Below are positions 34,915 to 46,611 of a stretch of DNA of 64,000 bases, piece after piece. The notes beneath the pieces were generated by a model. That model was not told the origin of the DNA, made no database searches, and worked only from the letters and a program-made list of their open reading frames with translations. The DNA lies in the NCBI GenBank assembly GCA_001643675.2, contig LSRY02000011.1:930001-994000 (forward strand). The letters run 5' to 3'. The position numbers and the translations under genes were made by a program. Position 1 is the stretch's first letter. Each line of letters opens with the position of its first letter. The DNA comes from Monocercomonoides exilis. Taxonomy: Eukaryota > Preaxostyla > Oxymonadida > Polymastigidae.

Positions 34915-36299
34915 ATGATTTTTCAGTCAAACAATTTTTGGCAATGCTTGAACATCCATCATTGCGTGACACAAGTCATAGTGCAATAAACATATTTAAT
35001 CAGATGAACCTTAATAAAGAACTTCTGATCCATTTATATAATCACAGTAATTGTTTTCCAGATTTCTGTTCTTTCTTTGCATTTGTTTGACAATCAATGA
35101 GAAGAACTCAAAAATGAATTTGTTGTCCAAAAACTGTTTGTTGTGCATTTGAAAGAGTTTTATTTCATGGTTTCATTTTGAGTGCATGCAGAATGTGGAA
35201 CGATGAAGTGTTTTGTTGTTTGGATGTTGTTTGAAACAAATTGAACGCTCATTTCGGAATTCACAAGCCACAAACATGACAATCTCGAAGCATTTCAGAA
35301 AGCCATTCTTAATTTTCATTTTTCACTGGAAATCATATGATTTTATTGTGGAATTCTTATCTTTTTGACCTGAGAGAAATCATCACAAAAGCCAGTCAAA
35401 AAGCGTTATACCTTCCAATTTATCGAATTGTTTTGTCAATGATGATGAAAGCAGAGTTCATCGCTGTTTGCAATGACGACTTCAACAGTTACAGAGAATT
35501 TTCAAAAAACAGCTCACTTTCGTTTTGCAAATACGAATGAAAAACAAATACGACCAATGCCATTTGATGAAGTTTCTTAGAAGGAATGCACAAAGATTAT
35601 TGACTTGAGACATTGAAGAACTCCGTTTCGATTCATCCTCATGTCTTCAAACAGAAGCGCAAAGTCACTTCGAGCTCATCATCTTTGACAAACATTCTTC
35701 GTTGTTTGTCGCTTCTTCTTTTCTCTTCTTCTTCTTTGACAAAAAGAATAACTCTGCTTTTTTGTATTTTTTTTCTGTTGAATCATCCAATGCAGCATTT
35801 CATCCACTTTTTATTCTTTGAAAAGAAAAATCAGTTGAGATATCATTCTAATTATTTTTTCAATTCAATTGCTTTTAATGGAATTGATGATGTTCAAAAC
35901 TGTGATAATTTTTATTGAGTTGAGCGAATTAACAAGACAAAAGCAAGCTGGAAGATTTTATCGAGAAAAGAGGTGAGATATGAATAATATAAATTCAGTT
36001 TTTTAACGTTTTTGAAAAAATAAAATGTCAGTTAAATCTGAATTCTCAAAATTCTGTGTGAACTTGTTCACAACGACACAATTTCCATGGTTGAAGTATT
36101 TTTTTGAATGCCATTTTCTTATTTTCTTGAAAGAGGATTCTCTTTTCTCTTTTTCAAAATCAAATATTAATGAATTTTTTTCTATCTTTTCTTTTCAGCA
36201 TTTTTTCATTTAAAGAAAATCTCAGGTTTTTGTTTATCAAAAGAACAACACAAATAAAAATTCTTTTTCCAAAAAATAATTATCATTTCTCAATTATCC
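34915..36299. other. AT-rich region upstream of receptor gene
   Basis: The receptor gene's promoter should lie in the first few hundred bases, but no clear element can be picked out. Plus-strand ORFs at 35337-35540 and 35613-35918 are Ser/Phe/Leu-rich. Frames around 35540-35800 look partly protein-like in more than one phase, possibly a decayed gene. Nothing is assignable. Confidence 0.35.
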
Positions 36300-36303
36300 A
36301 AAT

Positions 36304-36682
36304 ACAGATATCGCAAAAAATTCCGGACATCGCACAAAATACCGGACAAGATCGATTTCACAATAACTGCAAGAGGAATAATTTTGACAATTTTCCTCAA
36401 AACACATCTCATCAGTACAAACTCATTTGATAAACGAGGCTTAATGGATAGCTTCATTTGTTCTCAAAAAAAATTATTATTGAAATTTCGGAGAAACACA
36501 AAAACTTATTTCTCAGAGATCTTTGTAATAATTTTCTTTGAGAACAAATAAAGCTATTTTGAAAGTCTCGTATATCAATTGAGTTTGTATTGATGAGATA
36601 TATTTTGAGGAAAATTGTCAGAATTATTCCTCTTGCAATTATAGTAAAATCGATCTTGTCCGGTATTTTGTGCGATATCTGT
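36304..36682. mobile_element. Palindromic MITE, 379 bp
   Basis: The sequence folds back on itself along its whole length, with ends ACAGATATCGC and GCGATATCTGT and arms meeting near 36500. It is flanked by a perfect 4-bp duplication AAAT (36300-36303, 36683-36686). The left arm has an internal tandem duplication of about 19 bp (ATCGCA...CCGGAC). No coding capacity. Confidence 0.8.
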
Positions 36683-36952
36683 AAATAATTTATTGATTTT
36701 TGCTTTGAATAACTTGTGTTGTGTGAATCGTATTCAAAAAATATTCTTTCATCAATATACAATTTTTATCTGAAATTAGAAAAAAAAATTACATTTTCAG
36801 ATATTATAAACTTTTTTTTAAAAATAAATTGTTTGTTTATTCATTTATTTTTTCCATTTAATACTCAAATGAACAATATACACTTAAAATGGTTCTGAAT
36901 CCGAAAACTTTCAATCAATATGGAATTCTTTTATAAAAACTGAATGGAATAT

Positions 36953-37211
36953 GGGTGATTATTTTTGTTATCATATCTTTTTTTTTGTGGTGTTGATTTA
37001 TCACAGATTGTTAATTTTATAAAAAGAAATTTTAAATTCATAAATGAAAAAGCATGATAATTGCTTTTAAAAACAAATGTTTTTACCGAATCAATGATAA
37101 AAATTCATTCAAAAAGCCTTTTCACTCTTCATTTTTTTCAAATTGATAATCAATATATATTTTTGCACCTAAATTATTAAATGAAAAAAAATGATTCATT
37201 AGTAATCACCC
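36953..37211. mobile_element. MITE family 1 copy, 259 bp
   Basis: Ends GGGTGATTATTTTTGTTATC and an inverted AATCACCC terminus, flanked by perfect ATAT duplications (36949-36952, 37212-37215). The right inner end is diverged. Confidence 0.8.
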
Positions 37212-37217
37212 ATATGT

Positions 37218-37600
37218 GGGAAAATACGGACTTTTAAGCTTTTTTTACAAAAAGCACTAAAAAATTGCTTCACTCATAACATTAAAAAACTTAACCATAT
37301 TTCATAATAAATTTGATTTTCTATCCATATACAAACGAAAGTGATAAATCATCATTATGTTTTGTGACCTCAAATGAATATAGAAAAATGAACCAATTTT
37401 GTTGAAAATTTTTGTTCACAAAAAGTTCATCCAAGGTGCATAGTTTTTCTATGAAAAAGCCTGAAGTGTAATATGTTGCCCCATATTATAATTCAAAATT
37501 GAAAAACTAACAAGTAAAGAAGAAGGTCCGTTTAATTTCAAATTTTCATAAAGTTAACATAAATCAAAAAAAAGTTTAAAATGTATTTTTAGGGTGAAAT
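37218..37600. repeat. Dispersed repeat copy matching 19476 region
   Basis: Starts AAAATACGGACTTTTAAG and is alignable for at least 150 bp with 19470-19630 in the same orientation, including a TTATGTTTTGTGA segment near its end. Function unknown; probably part of an inactive element. Confidence 0.6.
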
Positions 37601-37704
37601 ATTTTTGAATTTGTTAATTTAATCATTTTTCATTATTTTTCTGATATGTTAAAAAGCACTCTTTTAAAGAATTTGCAAATTTTAAATTTTGGACAAAATC
37701 TGAT

Positions 37705-38052
37705 GGCATAAGTGTAAAAAAATACCTTCTTCAGTTTTGCGATTTTTTCCGTTTCAACAAAACAGTAATGAATAACATAAAAAAATAACACTTTTAGGTG
37801 GAGCAGTTTTTAGGTACATTAACATAATTTTCATCACATAATTTCTTTTGATCAATCCCATACTAAAATGTTTAGATTCACTTTTTAAGTGTTTCGTGCA
37901 AATGAAGATGAACTGAAGATTGAAAGTTGCAAAAAAACAATACAAATTTTATTGTAACGTGAATGAAGTTTGAATTTGTACTGTTTTTATCTCTTTTTCT
38001 ATGCATTCTTTTTGTTTTTTGACTTTCTTTGATGTGGCAGTCGCTTTCAAAT
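37705..38052 (+). repeat. Left TIR of the 3.18-kb element
   Basis: A 348-bp arm. A 63-codon minus-strand ORF inside it recurs with one change in the other arm, but this is explained by the inverted repeat and is not counted as a gene. Confidence 0.9.
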
Positions 38053-38639
38053 AAATTCAAAAAATTATCGATGAGCATCAATAGACACACAGTGAAGAGG
38101 CAATTTTAATATTTTTAAAACCAACTGTCATTTGTTTTTCCAAAATCCGTTATTTATACGTTGTGCTATTTTTTGTGTTATAATGCTTTCCATAACATAT
38201 AAATGAATTTGTTCTTGCAACACTTGAATAATATAATATAAATATTTTGCAAGAATACGCTTGTTGTTGCGTTTTTTCTCTTTCACAATTTTGTATCAAA
38301 ATATCCTTCGTTTTTTATGGATTTCTGAAAAAAGAAAGAACAACTAAAATAATGTCTCTTTTTTGTTGCTTCATGTCATAAAAATGAAAAGAACAAACAA
38401 CTTTAATCAGAATGAAAATGTTTCACATTAGTTTCAGAAGGAAAACTAAAAAAACTTAAAATGCAGGTATTCAAAACTTTGAAATATTTATTAATTCCAA
38501 AGTGATTTTTAAAATGACAAAAAATATATATATATATAATTGAAAATTTGTAAACAATCAATTTCATCAAAAAAAAATCTTTCTATTCATCTTTTCAAGC
38601 TATTCGATTTTTATTGATTTTCTTTTCTTATCTTTTATA

Positions 38640-40441
38640 TTATCTTCTTCCTTTCCTTTCAATCTGGATGTAATTTCTTCTAAAAAAAAAAGTTAATAAT
38701 TGAAATTCCATTTCATCATTTGATATTCGTCGATGAATCAAACCAAAATGAAACAAACAGTTGCTCTTTACATCATGAAATATTCTTTCAAAGTTCTGTC
38801 TCCAGCAGCGCTTCTTGATAAACGAATGCTTCAGCTTCAAGTTGCTCCGATGTTACACTTACATATTCGAAAAACATTCGTAGTCACTTATAAGCTAAAA
38901 TTGCTCAACTTTCTCAACTGATAGAATTCAGAGAAAGAAAACAAACTTTGAACCTGGAACATTTATGTTACTTTTTAATTTGAATTTTCTCTTTTATATT
39001 TTCTGAATAGTAAATTAATTTTTCGAAGTAGAAGAAGAAGATGATGATGAAGAAGAAGAAGATGATGATGATGATGATGAAGAAAAAGATGATGATGATG
39101 ATGATGCTGACGATAATGAGGAATAAAAATATGCATCTGTTGGATAAAACGTCTTTGAATTCAATCCAAACTTCACAGGAGGAAGTTCGATTGTTTTTGA
39201 TGATGTCATTTCATTCGAAATAGAAGAAGTTGAAGTGGTTGAAGAAGCAAAAGTTGAAGAAAGAAAAGAAAAATTAATTTATTTCGATGAATAAGAATTT
39301 GGATGACCAAAAGAAATTACTAATTTATCTTCTTTTTTAACTTTATCCCATCTGACAACATCAGCCACCATCAACTTCACAGAATGAATAGCAAAAAGCT
39401 TATCTTTTCCGCCTTGTTTGCTTTCTCTTATCATCTTCTTTGATGAATCACTCAATGAAATACTATCAACTGCCTTCACTTTCCTATAAGAATCAGAATA
39501 ATTATTGGAAACAACTGAAATGCTCCTCAAAACTCGTTTGCCTCCTTTAAACTTTGCGGTTTTAGCTTCTTCTTCTCTTCTCATTCTTCTTTCTCTTTCT
39601 TTCTCTCTCTCTTACTCCTTCTCTTCCTCTTCTCCTTTCCTTGTCTCCATCCTGAATGAAATAGAAGAAGTAAACATCAAACAGAGGCGCATAAAGTGGA
39701 TGCTCAGAAGCAGTTGTTGGTCTTGGCGGAGGCGAATGAGGAGGGAGAAGAGGAGGAGAATGAGAAGGAGGAGTATTATGAGAGAGAGAAGAGGAGGAGG
39801 AAGAGGAAGAAGAAGGAATGGAAGATGAGGGAGATGAAGAAGAAGGCAATGATGTTGGTATTGATGATAAGGATGGAGGAGGAAGAAAAGCAACAGAACG
39901 AGTTAAAGATGAGGAAATTGAAGAAGAAGAAGAAGGAGGAGGAGGAGAAAAAGAAGGAGAAGAAGAAAGAGGAGGAGAAGGAGGAGAAGGAGGAGAAGGA
40001 GGAGAAGGAGGAGAAGGAGGAGAAGGAGGAGAAGGAGGAGAAGGAGGAGAAGGAGGAGAAGGAGGAGAAGGAGGAGAAGGAGGAGAAGGAGGAGAAGGAG
40101 GAGAAGGAGGAGAAGGAGGAGGAGGAGAATGAGAAGGGGGAGGAGGAAGAAGAAGAAGAATGAATATTTTGATACAAACAGGACTGAATAGTTTGGAGCG
40201 TGAACAAGAATGAAAAAAGATGATGATGAAGCAAAAACAGTTTAAATAGTTCCATTTCCGTTTGCGCTGAGCTGCGGCTGAAACAGAAACGCTCGCAAAA
40301 GAGAGAAGACCTGTGCAACTCGGAAAACAGGATAGACGAGTTGCTTTTGATCGAAATTCTCAAAAATATCTTTTGGTCTGACTCTATGAAACCGTCATCA
40401 AATTCTCTGTTTTCCTCTCCCTCGTCCAGCATCCCTCTCAA
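38640..40441 (-). CDS. Ser/Pro-rich coding segment inside TIR element
   Basis: Protein-like minus-strand pieces occur in order. The first is a 5' segment at 40441-40180 starting near MLDEGEENREFDDGF. A low-complexity region of Ser, Phe and Pro follows (40160-39700). Next come a basic, apparently globular exon at 39584-39279 (with VADVVRWDKVKKEDKLVISF) and a segment at 39209-39015 ending in a poly-Ser run. Junctions between pieces are not resolved and introns are likely. No family was recognised. Its placement within a transposon with intact ends suggests a captured host gene or a passenger gene. Confidence 0.4.
39966..40125. repeat. 9-bp minisatellite (GGAGAAGGA)n
   Basis: About 17 tandem copies of a 9-bp purine unit. 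On the minus strand, in the frame of the coding segment, it encodes a repeating Phe-Ser-Ser tripeptide. The surrounding sequence is also purine-rich. Confidence 0.9.
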
Positions 40442-40535
40442 TCATTTATCCAAATCAACTCCATCCAAATTTCAAACATATTCCTCACTAAACAGCTATC
40501 GAATATGATTAAACATAGCTTTTTGAGAATGCATG

Positions 40536-40883
40536 ATTTGAAAGCGACTGCCACATCAAAGAAAGTCAAAAAACAAAAAGAATGCATAGAAAAAGAGATA
40601 AAAACAGTACAAATTCAAACTTCATTCACGTTACAATAAAATTTGTATTGTTTTTTTGCAACTTTCAATCTTCAGTTCATCTTCATTTGCACGAAACACT
40701 TAAAAAGTGAATCTAAACATTTTAGTATGGGATTGATCAAAAGAAATTATGTGATAAAAATTATGTTAATGTACCTAAAAACTGCTCCACCTAAAAGTGT
40801 TATTTTTTTATGTTATTCATTACTGTTTTGTTGAAACGGAAAAAATCGCAAAACTGAAGAAGGTATTTTTTTACACTTATGCC
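40536..40883 (-). repeat. Right TIR of the 3.18-kb element
   Basis: Inverted copy of 37705-38052, abutting the second copy of the AATCTGAT duplication. Confidence 0.9.
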
Positions 40884-40924
40884 AATCTGATAAATAATGA
40901 TTTGTTCAATTGAATATACACTGC

Positions 40925-42124
40925 ACCATTTATTGTTCAAATTTGATAAAGTTATTTATTAATGTTCATCAAATGGAGTATTTTAAACGAAAAAAAAGTT
41001 AATGTGAAAAATTGGTCACAGACTGAATGTCAGAAAGTGATTAAAATAATGAATGTTGTAATTATTCATATAAGAAATGAGAAATTGAACCTCTGTTTAA
41101 ATTATTTGTCAAAAAACATTAAAATGTCCGCTTTTTCAGAAAAAAATCATCATCCTTGAAATCGGACAATTTTCAAATGAATTCGTCTAACAGTTAGGTG
41201 TAAAACCTACACTTGTGCAAAAACTCGTAAACTTGACTTTTTTTTTCAAAATACTCGTCCACATTCATTTATCTGAAAGCGTTATACATTTTGATGAAAA
41301 TATTAATTTTTATTTGTTTTCTATTTTGGATTACGGCAGAAAACTGTGAGATGAATTTTGAAATCATAATTTATTTCAGAGTATTGAATTTGAAATCTTA
41401 TTTAAAAATGACAAGAAAATTATCATTTGCAAACTTTTTGAATTGCAATTGTGAAAAAAATCAAAAATATGAAATGCATTCATGAAAAATATTTTGTGGA
41501 AGGAAAGATCACTTTTCGATATTCACTAACAAAAACGTAAATCAAATTTATTTATCGAAAATTTAGACTGAAAAGAATGTGATATCAAAAATAATTACCC
41601 AAATCAAAAATATAAATTATAAAATAAAAGAAAAAAATAGTTCATAAATCTTTGTTTTCGATTTTCTAACGTAATACAAAATATGAAAAAATAAAAATTA
41701 ATATTTTCATCAAAGTGTATAACGCTTTCAGATAAATGAATGTGGACGAGTATTTTGAAAAAAAAAGTCAAGTTTACGAGTTTTTGCACAAGTGTAGGTT
41801 TTACACCTAACTGTTAGACGAATTCATTTGAAAATTGTCCGATTTCAAGGATGATGATTTTTTTCTGAAAAAGCGGACATTTTAATGTTTTTTGACAAAT
41901 AATTTAAACAGAGGTTCAATTTCTCATTTCTTATATGAATAATTACAACATTCATTATTTTAATCACTTTCTGACATTCAGTCTGTGACCAATTTTTCAC
42001 ATTAACTTTTTTTTCGTTTAAAATACTCCATTTGATGAACATTAATAAATAACTTTATCAAATTTGAATAATATTCAAAACTTTTACGAATAAAAAGTTC
42101 ACAAAATTTGAATAATAAATGGTG
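40925..42124. mobile_element. Foldback element with ~400-bp arms
   Basis: Arms 40925-41320 and about 41684-42124 are inverted copies. The right arm has an additional ~46 bp, apparently deleted from the left between short repeats. The ends read CACCATTTATT and its complement. No target duplication is evident. The loop contains a nested family 1 MITE. A 65-codon ORF found in both arms is a by-product of the repeat. Confidence 0.75.
41346..41600. mobile_element. MITE family 1 copy nested in foldback loop
   Basis: A 255-bp unit starting with a diverged form of the family terminus (GATGAATTTTGAAATCATAA) and ending AAAAATAATTACCC. It is an old copy, inserted into the loop of the foldback element. 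Confidence 0.6.
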
Positions 42125-42244
42125 TTTGTTAATTATTTTTAGAATTAATAAATCGTATGAAATGAAATTCAATTTGATTATATATGAATCAAGAACTGAT
42201 TCTCAAAAAATTGAAAAATTTAAAAACTTATTTCACTCTAAATC

Positions 42245-42671
42245 GGATACCATTTTATCGGGTTTTGCACGACTTTTTGTGTCTATATCAGATTGTGATA
42301 ATATACGATGCTGCTTAACACAGAAAACAATAAAAATTAATTGACTAATTAATTAATTTTGGGTCGATTTTTTTATTTTTGGAAATTCTATACAAATACA
42401 CTTTTTTCACTTGCAAAATTAATTTTTTTCATAAATACATTTATTTTTGACTTATTTGAGCACATTTTTGAAAAAACAAAAAATTGAAAATTTTGATCAA
42501 AAAATCGATTTTCCATTGAAAAAATAACCCATTATAATAAAAAATGTGATTTTATATTTTCAGCCCTGTGATTATACGCGATGGAAAATATATGAAAAAT
42601 AGGACAAAAATGTCGGTGCATCGAAAAATGTGACAATAAACGATGCTGATAATATTCGATGTGATTATATC
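42245..42671. repeat. Dispersed 0.43-kb repeat, copy 2
   Basis: Same orientation and extent as 10880-11312. The last ~160 bp are almost identical, including a CCCTGTGATTATACGCGATG segment. It is followed directly by the Merlin remnant. Confidence 0.7.
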
Positions 42672-42679
42672 TGGATTAG

Positions 42680-43230
42680 ACTGTACTAGAAAGAAAACAC
42701 GACAAAAAGAAAGGGAAATGCGTGATGGTGCGACTGAAAAATAGAAAAAAGAGATATCAAAATCAATTATTGAAAGACACAAAATACCAGGATCAACTAT
42801 TTGCGTGGATGAATGTAAAGCATACAGCTCTATATCATCTTTGGGATATGATCATCACACTGATTGCTGCAAATACAATTTTGTTGATCCAGATAGTGGA
42901 ATTTGAACAAATTCGAAAGAAAACACTTGGTCAAATTTTCGAAAATCTCCTCCCTGAAATGGGATAAAAGAAAAATACATAGATGATTTCATGACAAGCT
43001 TTGTTGGAAAAAGATTAGAGATTCTTTATTCAGAAAATTTAATTTAAATATTACTTGCATAAAAGCTCTTAAATGTTGAAAAAGAAATTGATGAAACCGA
43101 AAAAGATGAAACCGAAGAATCTGATGAAAGTGATGTGCCAGTTCGAAATCAAAATGTTGAATTAACTGAAGATGAATCTGATTCTTAAGGAGCGGGCGAT
43201 GGAACAGATGCATCCGAGTATGAATTGTGA
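42680..43230 (+). pseudogene. Merlin transposase, C-terminal half, copy 2
   Basis: The plus-strand frame is alignable with Merlin copy 1 from its SDEWKAY region onward. It shows VDECKAYSS, GYDHHTDCCKYNFVDPDSG and NSKENTWSNFRKS, then a linker and acidic tail ending GDGTDASEYEL at TGA 43228-43230. Copy 1 ends with GDGSDASS and further acidic residues. Two TGAs interrupt conserved positions (one where copy 1 has Cys, one Arg), so the copy is dead. Three in-frame TAAs, including 43186-43188 inside the conserved tail, do not disturb the alignment and would be glutamine. Confidence 0.75.
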
Positions 43231-43276
43231 GAAACGAAAATTCCATTCACCTTTGACTCCAAATATATATTTATTT

Positions 43277-43531
43277 GAGTGATTATTTTTGAGATCATAT
43301 TTTTTCATTCAAATTTTTCGATTCAAAAATTTCCTTTGAACATAAATTCATGAACACTGAAGAGTGAAAAGCCTCAATAAAGACATTTGAATATTGATTT
43401 CAGATGATTCACTTATTCTTAATTCAGCTGTGAGAAATTAAGCATATGAATTCAGAAGCTCTACCCAATGACAAGTAAAATTTGAAAAATCTTCAACACG
43501 AAAAAAGTTATGATTTCGAAAATAATCTGCC
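43277..43531. mobile_element. MITE family 1 copy after Merlin remnant
   Basis: A 255-bp unit with a slightly diverged terminus (GAGTGATTATTTTTGAGATC) and a perfect 4-bp duplication ATTT (43273-43276, 43532-43535). It lies 46 bp after the Merlin copy 2 stop. Confidence 0.75.
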
Positions 43532-43892
43532 ATTTATTTATTTATACGTAAATTAATAATCAAAATAATATTTTTCTTCAAAATCCGGAGATAGTAATTT
43601 CAGAAATTATTTAATAACGACAAATACAAACATGTAGAACACAAATAAGTTGCATTTAGGTAGTGATATATTGATTCTTTCTGAGGCTTTTTCGAAAAAA
43701 TAGTTTTGATAGTTTTGAAAAACTTAACTCCTTGTAATTCTTGTTTTTTTAATTTCAACGTTAATATTTGAAACAGAACAATAATCAATAAATGAAAATA
43801 AATGAAAAAAAAGTAAAAATTATACATACATCATACAGAAAAGGATGTTTTTATCAGCTAATTCTTGTTTTTGCTTTTCAAAAAAACGGGAA
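43532..43892. other. AT-rich boundary region
   Basis: No supported gene. The inverted duplication is known to extend outward at least to about 43900. Where it ends to the left cannot be decided, because its partner runs off the window. Confidence 0.5.
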
Positions 43893-44415
43893 ATACATCA
43901 TCATTAAAAAATACTTCAACCAATTTTTCATATTCATTCATTTTCATTTTAAAGTTTCTTTTTAATTTTTCAACTTCATTGTATTTCGCCTTTAATGCAC
44001 AGCCTTTTCACTTGCCCGAAAGCACCAGAGACAGCACAAAAGACAACAATGTTTCATTGCGTGTGAGAAAGAGAGAAGGAGCAACCACTCCGTTTTCTGA
44101 ATAAATATCAATCTTAAATGTTCAAAACACTCGTGCTCACAAGCCTCCAAAAAAATAAATGAATAAAAAAGAAAAATGAAAAAAGAAAATATATCTGGTC
44201 TCAACAATTCTCAGCAAAGCAAGCAAGCAAGCAAGCAAGCAAACATACAGAAACTCTAACAAATCACAAATTACAAAGCCAACAGCCAACAATAATCTCA
44301 AATGCCATGAATGCCAACGGCACACCCATCGCAACACTCATCGCAACACCCACGCATCTCACACCCAATCAGCCAATCAGCCAATTAAACATTCAGCGCG
44401 TTTCAGAGCCAGCCC

Positions 44416-44969
44416 TCACCCGTCCACCCTCTTGTATGCCTGCCCTCCTCCTCCCCCTCTCCCTCCCCGCCGCCTCGCCCACGGCAGCACAATCACCACC
44501 ACCAGCACCACACACGCCACCCCAAACAGCACCCCAAATGCCACCGACAGCCCAATATACGTCTTCTCCCGCTTCTTGTCCTCCTCCTCCTTCGCCCGCT
44601 GCGTCTCCACCTCCGACCCTGCCACATAGAACGGCACCTGCGACTCGCAGATCGACTTGTGCCACTCCTCCTCCTTGAACTGCGACGGAAACACCCCTTC
44701 CACCGCCTTCACCAGCTCCTGCTCACCCCATTCACACACAATCCCCAATCACCAAAAAAGAAAAAAATAAATTAAAAAACAAATTGTTGTGTTGATGATG
44801 ATGATGATGGATGCACACCTCCACCGGACACTCCATGCTCTTGCACTGCACCGGCTGGAACGCTGCCCACAGCTCTTCTGTCCCTGCCTTCTTCTGGTCT
44901 TCCTGGAAGAAGAACTTGAAGAAGTACTCTCCCCCTTTTATTCCTTTGCTGCCTTTCCCAACTCCATTG

Positions 44970-45008
<39 letters not shown>

Positions 45009-46394
45009 CCTCCACTCCGCCGGTGCAGCTCCACAATCACCACACTCCCATAATACGGGATCTTCGACGCCACATGCCCCAGGCCCCGCAGCACCATGTC
45101 CAGCGTCGTGTCGTGTGCCGAGTAGTGGTGCAGCTTGATGTGCGGCCGCGCCGGCTCGGCCTCCAGCGCCTCTGCTGTCCGTGCAGGATTCACTGAAAAG
45201 ATCTTCACAAAAGACAAAGACAGACAAATAATCAGAATTCAAAAATGTTTTTCATCATTTCCACCACCAAAAAATAACAACTTCGAAAATAACATTTTCT
45301 TTTTTGTAATTGCAAATGACAACCCTTCTCCTCTCTTTTCATCTTTTCAAAATATCAAAAAAGAAAAAAGCGAATTCCAAAATTACCTCTTCAAACAGCT
45401 TCCCCAGCGTCGCCTGCTTCCACAGCGTGTTGTTCACTGCAAAATAGAACTTCCGCCCCTCGTGCTGCAGCCCCTCCAGCTTCCCCAGCAGCACCTTCAG
45501 CTCCTCCGTCGCCTTCTCCGTGCTGCACACCCAGCACCACCCCATTTTTCAATGGAAAAAAAAATAAAGAAAAAATGAATGAATTCTGCTTTTCACACTT
45601 GTGCTCCACCTCCACATTCATCGCATCCACCACATCCTCCACCGTCGCAAAGTCGATCTCTACCCCGTACCGCGCCTTCGCCTCTGCCCGCGCCTCCTCG
45701 TACTTCTTCAGGATCCCTGCCGCCTCCTCCGTCTTCATCCAGTTCCCAAACAGCCTTTCTGTCACAGCACTGCTCATTCCATTTCAAATAAAAAAAAAAA
45801 TATAATTTTCATTGAACAGCCAAAAAATAAGACACACCACGCAGAGTACCCCTTCAGCAGATACTCCTCCTTCCCAGGCACCGTCTCGATCGGGACTGTC
45901 TGGAACACCTCGGGCAGCGCAATCCCCTCGCCAGCCTCCTTCTGCCCCGCTCCTGCCTGCCGCTGCGCCTTGTGCGGGAACAGCCCCGCGTGCAGCGACC
46001 ACGTGGACATCAGGCACCGCTCCACGTCCGACGACCGCACGTGCACCGCGCTCCCCGAGTACTCCGCCGGCAGGAACGCCCCGTAGTGCGCCCGCAGCGT
46101 CTGCCCCAGCACATACAGCTGCTCCATCCCCCGCTCCGTCAGCACCCCGTTCTGCGCCCACTGCGTCAGCCCCGCCAAGTTCGCATACGGCGTCCGGTCC
46201 CCTGCAACAACAGCAACAGCAAAAAACAGAAAAAATCAGTTTGTTCGACCGTGCAGGGCACAGCCCCTGCAAAACACGCGGTGCACACCATGCCGCGTAA
46301 GGATCGTCACCGACACCAGCTCTGCACTGCCCAGCCCCATCACGCACACCACGCGAAGAAAACTCAAAAATCTCAGCAAATCCACAAACGCCAT
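44416..46394 (-). CDS. Histidine acid phosphatase, membrane-anchored (left copy)
   Basis: Multi-exon gene read right to left. Exon 1 encodes a signal peptide followed by the start of the phosphohistidine motif. Removing a GT-AG intron joins it to give RHGDRTPY. A conserved helical region follows (GLTQWAQNGVLTERGMEQLY). The proton-donor motif appears as HHYSAHDTTLDMVLRGLG. Near the end come a poly-Ser run (AGC repeat), a membrane span of about 25 residues and a short basic tail, with stop TGA at 44416-44418. Histidine acid phosphatases hydrolyse phosphate esters in lysosome-like compartments or at the surface. The type I topology resembles lysosomal acid phosphatase. About five introns are present. 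The gene is GC-rich relative to its surroundings. Confidence 0.88.
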
Positions 46395-46611
46395 TTATTA
46401 CGGGTCTCCAACACCCAAAACCCCCGAAACACCCCGAAACACCCCCTTTCCCAGATGCGCTGCCTGCCCTGTGGCACGCGCTGCAGGGCCATTTTCTGGT
46501 GCGAAAAAGGGCATTTGGGGGAGTATGGGCCCAATTGTTTTTTTGTTATTTTTTATCAGCCTTTTTTCTGGGCTTGCGGGTGCTTGTGCCTGCTGACAGA
46601 CTGGGAACCGG
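46395..46611. promoter_or_regulatory. Shared upstream region of divergent gene pair
   Basis: A 217-bp interval between the two divergent start codons, including a GGGTGTTTCGGGG direct duplication near 46430-46445 (complement strand). It must hold the start regions of one or both genes. No specific element is identified. It is duplicated in the right arm. Confidence 0.4.

Larger units (their letters stand above)
37705..40883. mobile_element. 3.18-kb TIR element with 8-bp target duplication
   Basis: Bases 37705-38052 are repeated inverted at 40536-40883 (348 bp, nearly identical). The outer end is GGCATAAGTGTAAAAAAATA. Immediately outside, AATCTGAT occurs at 37697-37704 and again at 40884-40891, a perfect 8-bp target-site duplication. 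The interior has no transposase but carries Ser/Pro-rich coding sequence and a 9-bp minisatellite. An 8-bp duplication fits hAT- or Merlin-type mobilisation. The Merlin copies in this window make the latter possible, but their termini are not known. It looks like a non-autonomous element that captured host sequence. Confidence 0.88.

Noticed and set aside
39776-40441. 221-codon Phe/Ser ORF and overlapping Glu/Gly/Lys ORFs on the other strand
   Set aside because: Most of their length is the 9-bp minisatellite, which is open in several frames. Only the non-repeat 5' part on the minus strand was kept as possible coding sequence.
40962-42042. Pair of identical 65-codon ORFs on opposite strands
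   Set aside because: They are the two arms of a foldback element and have no independent support as genes.
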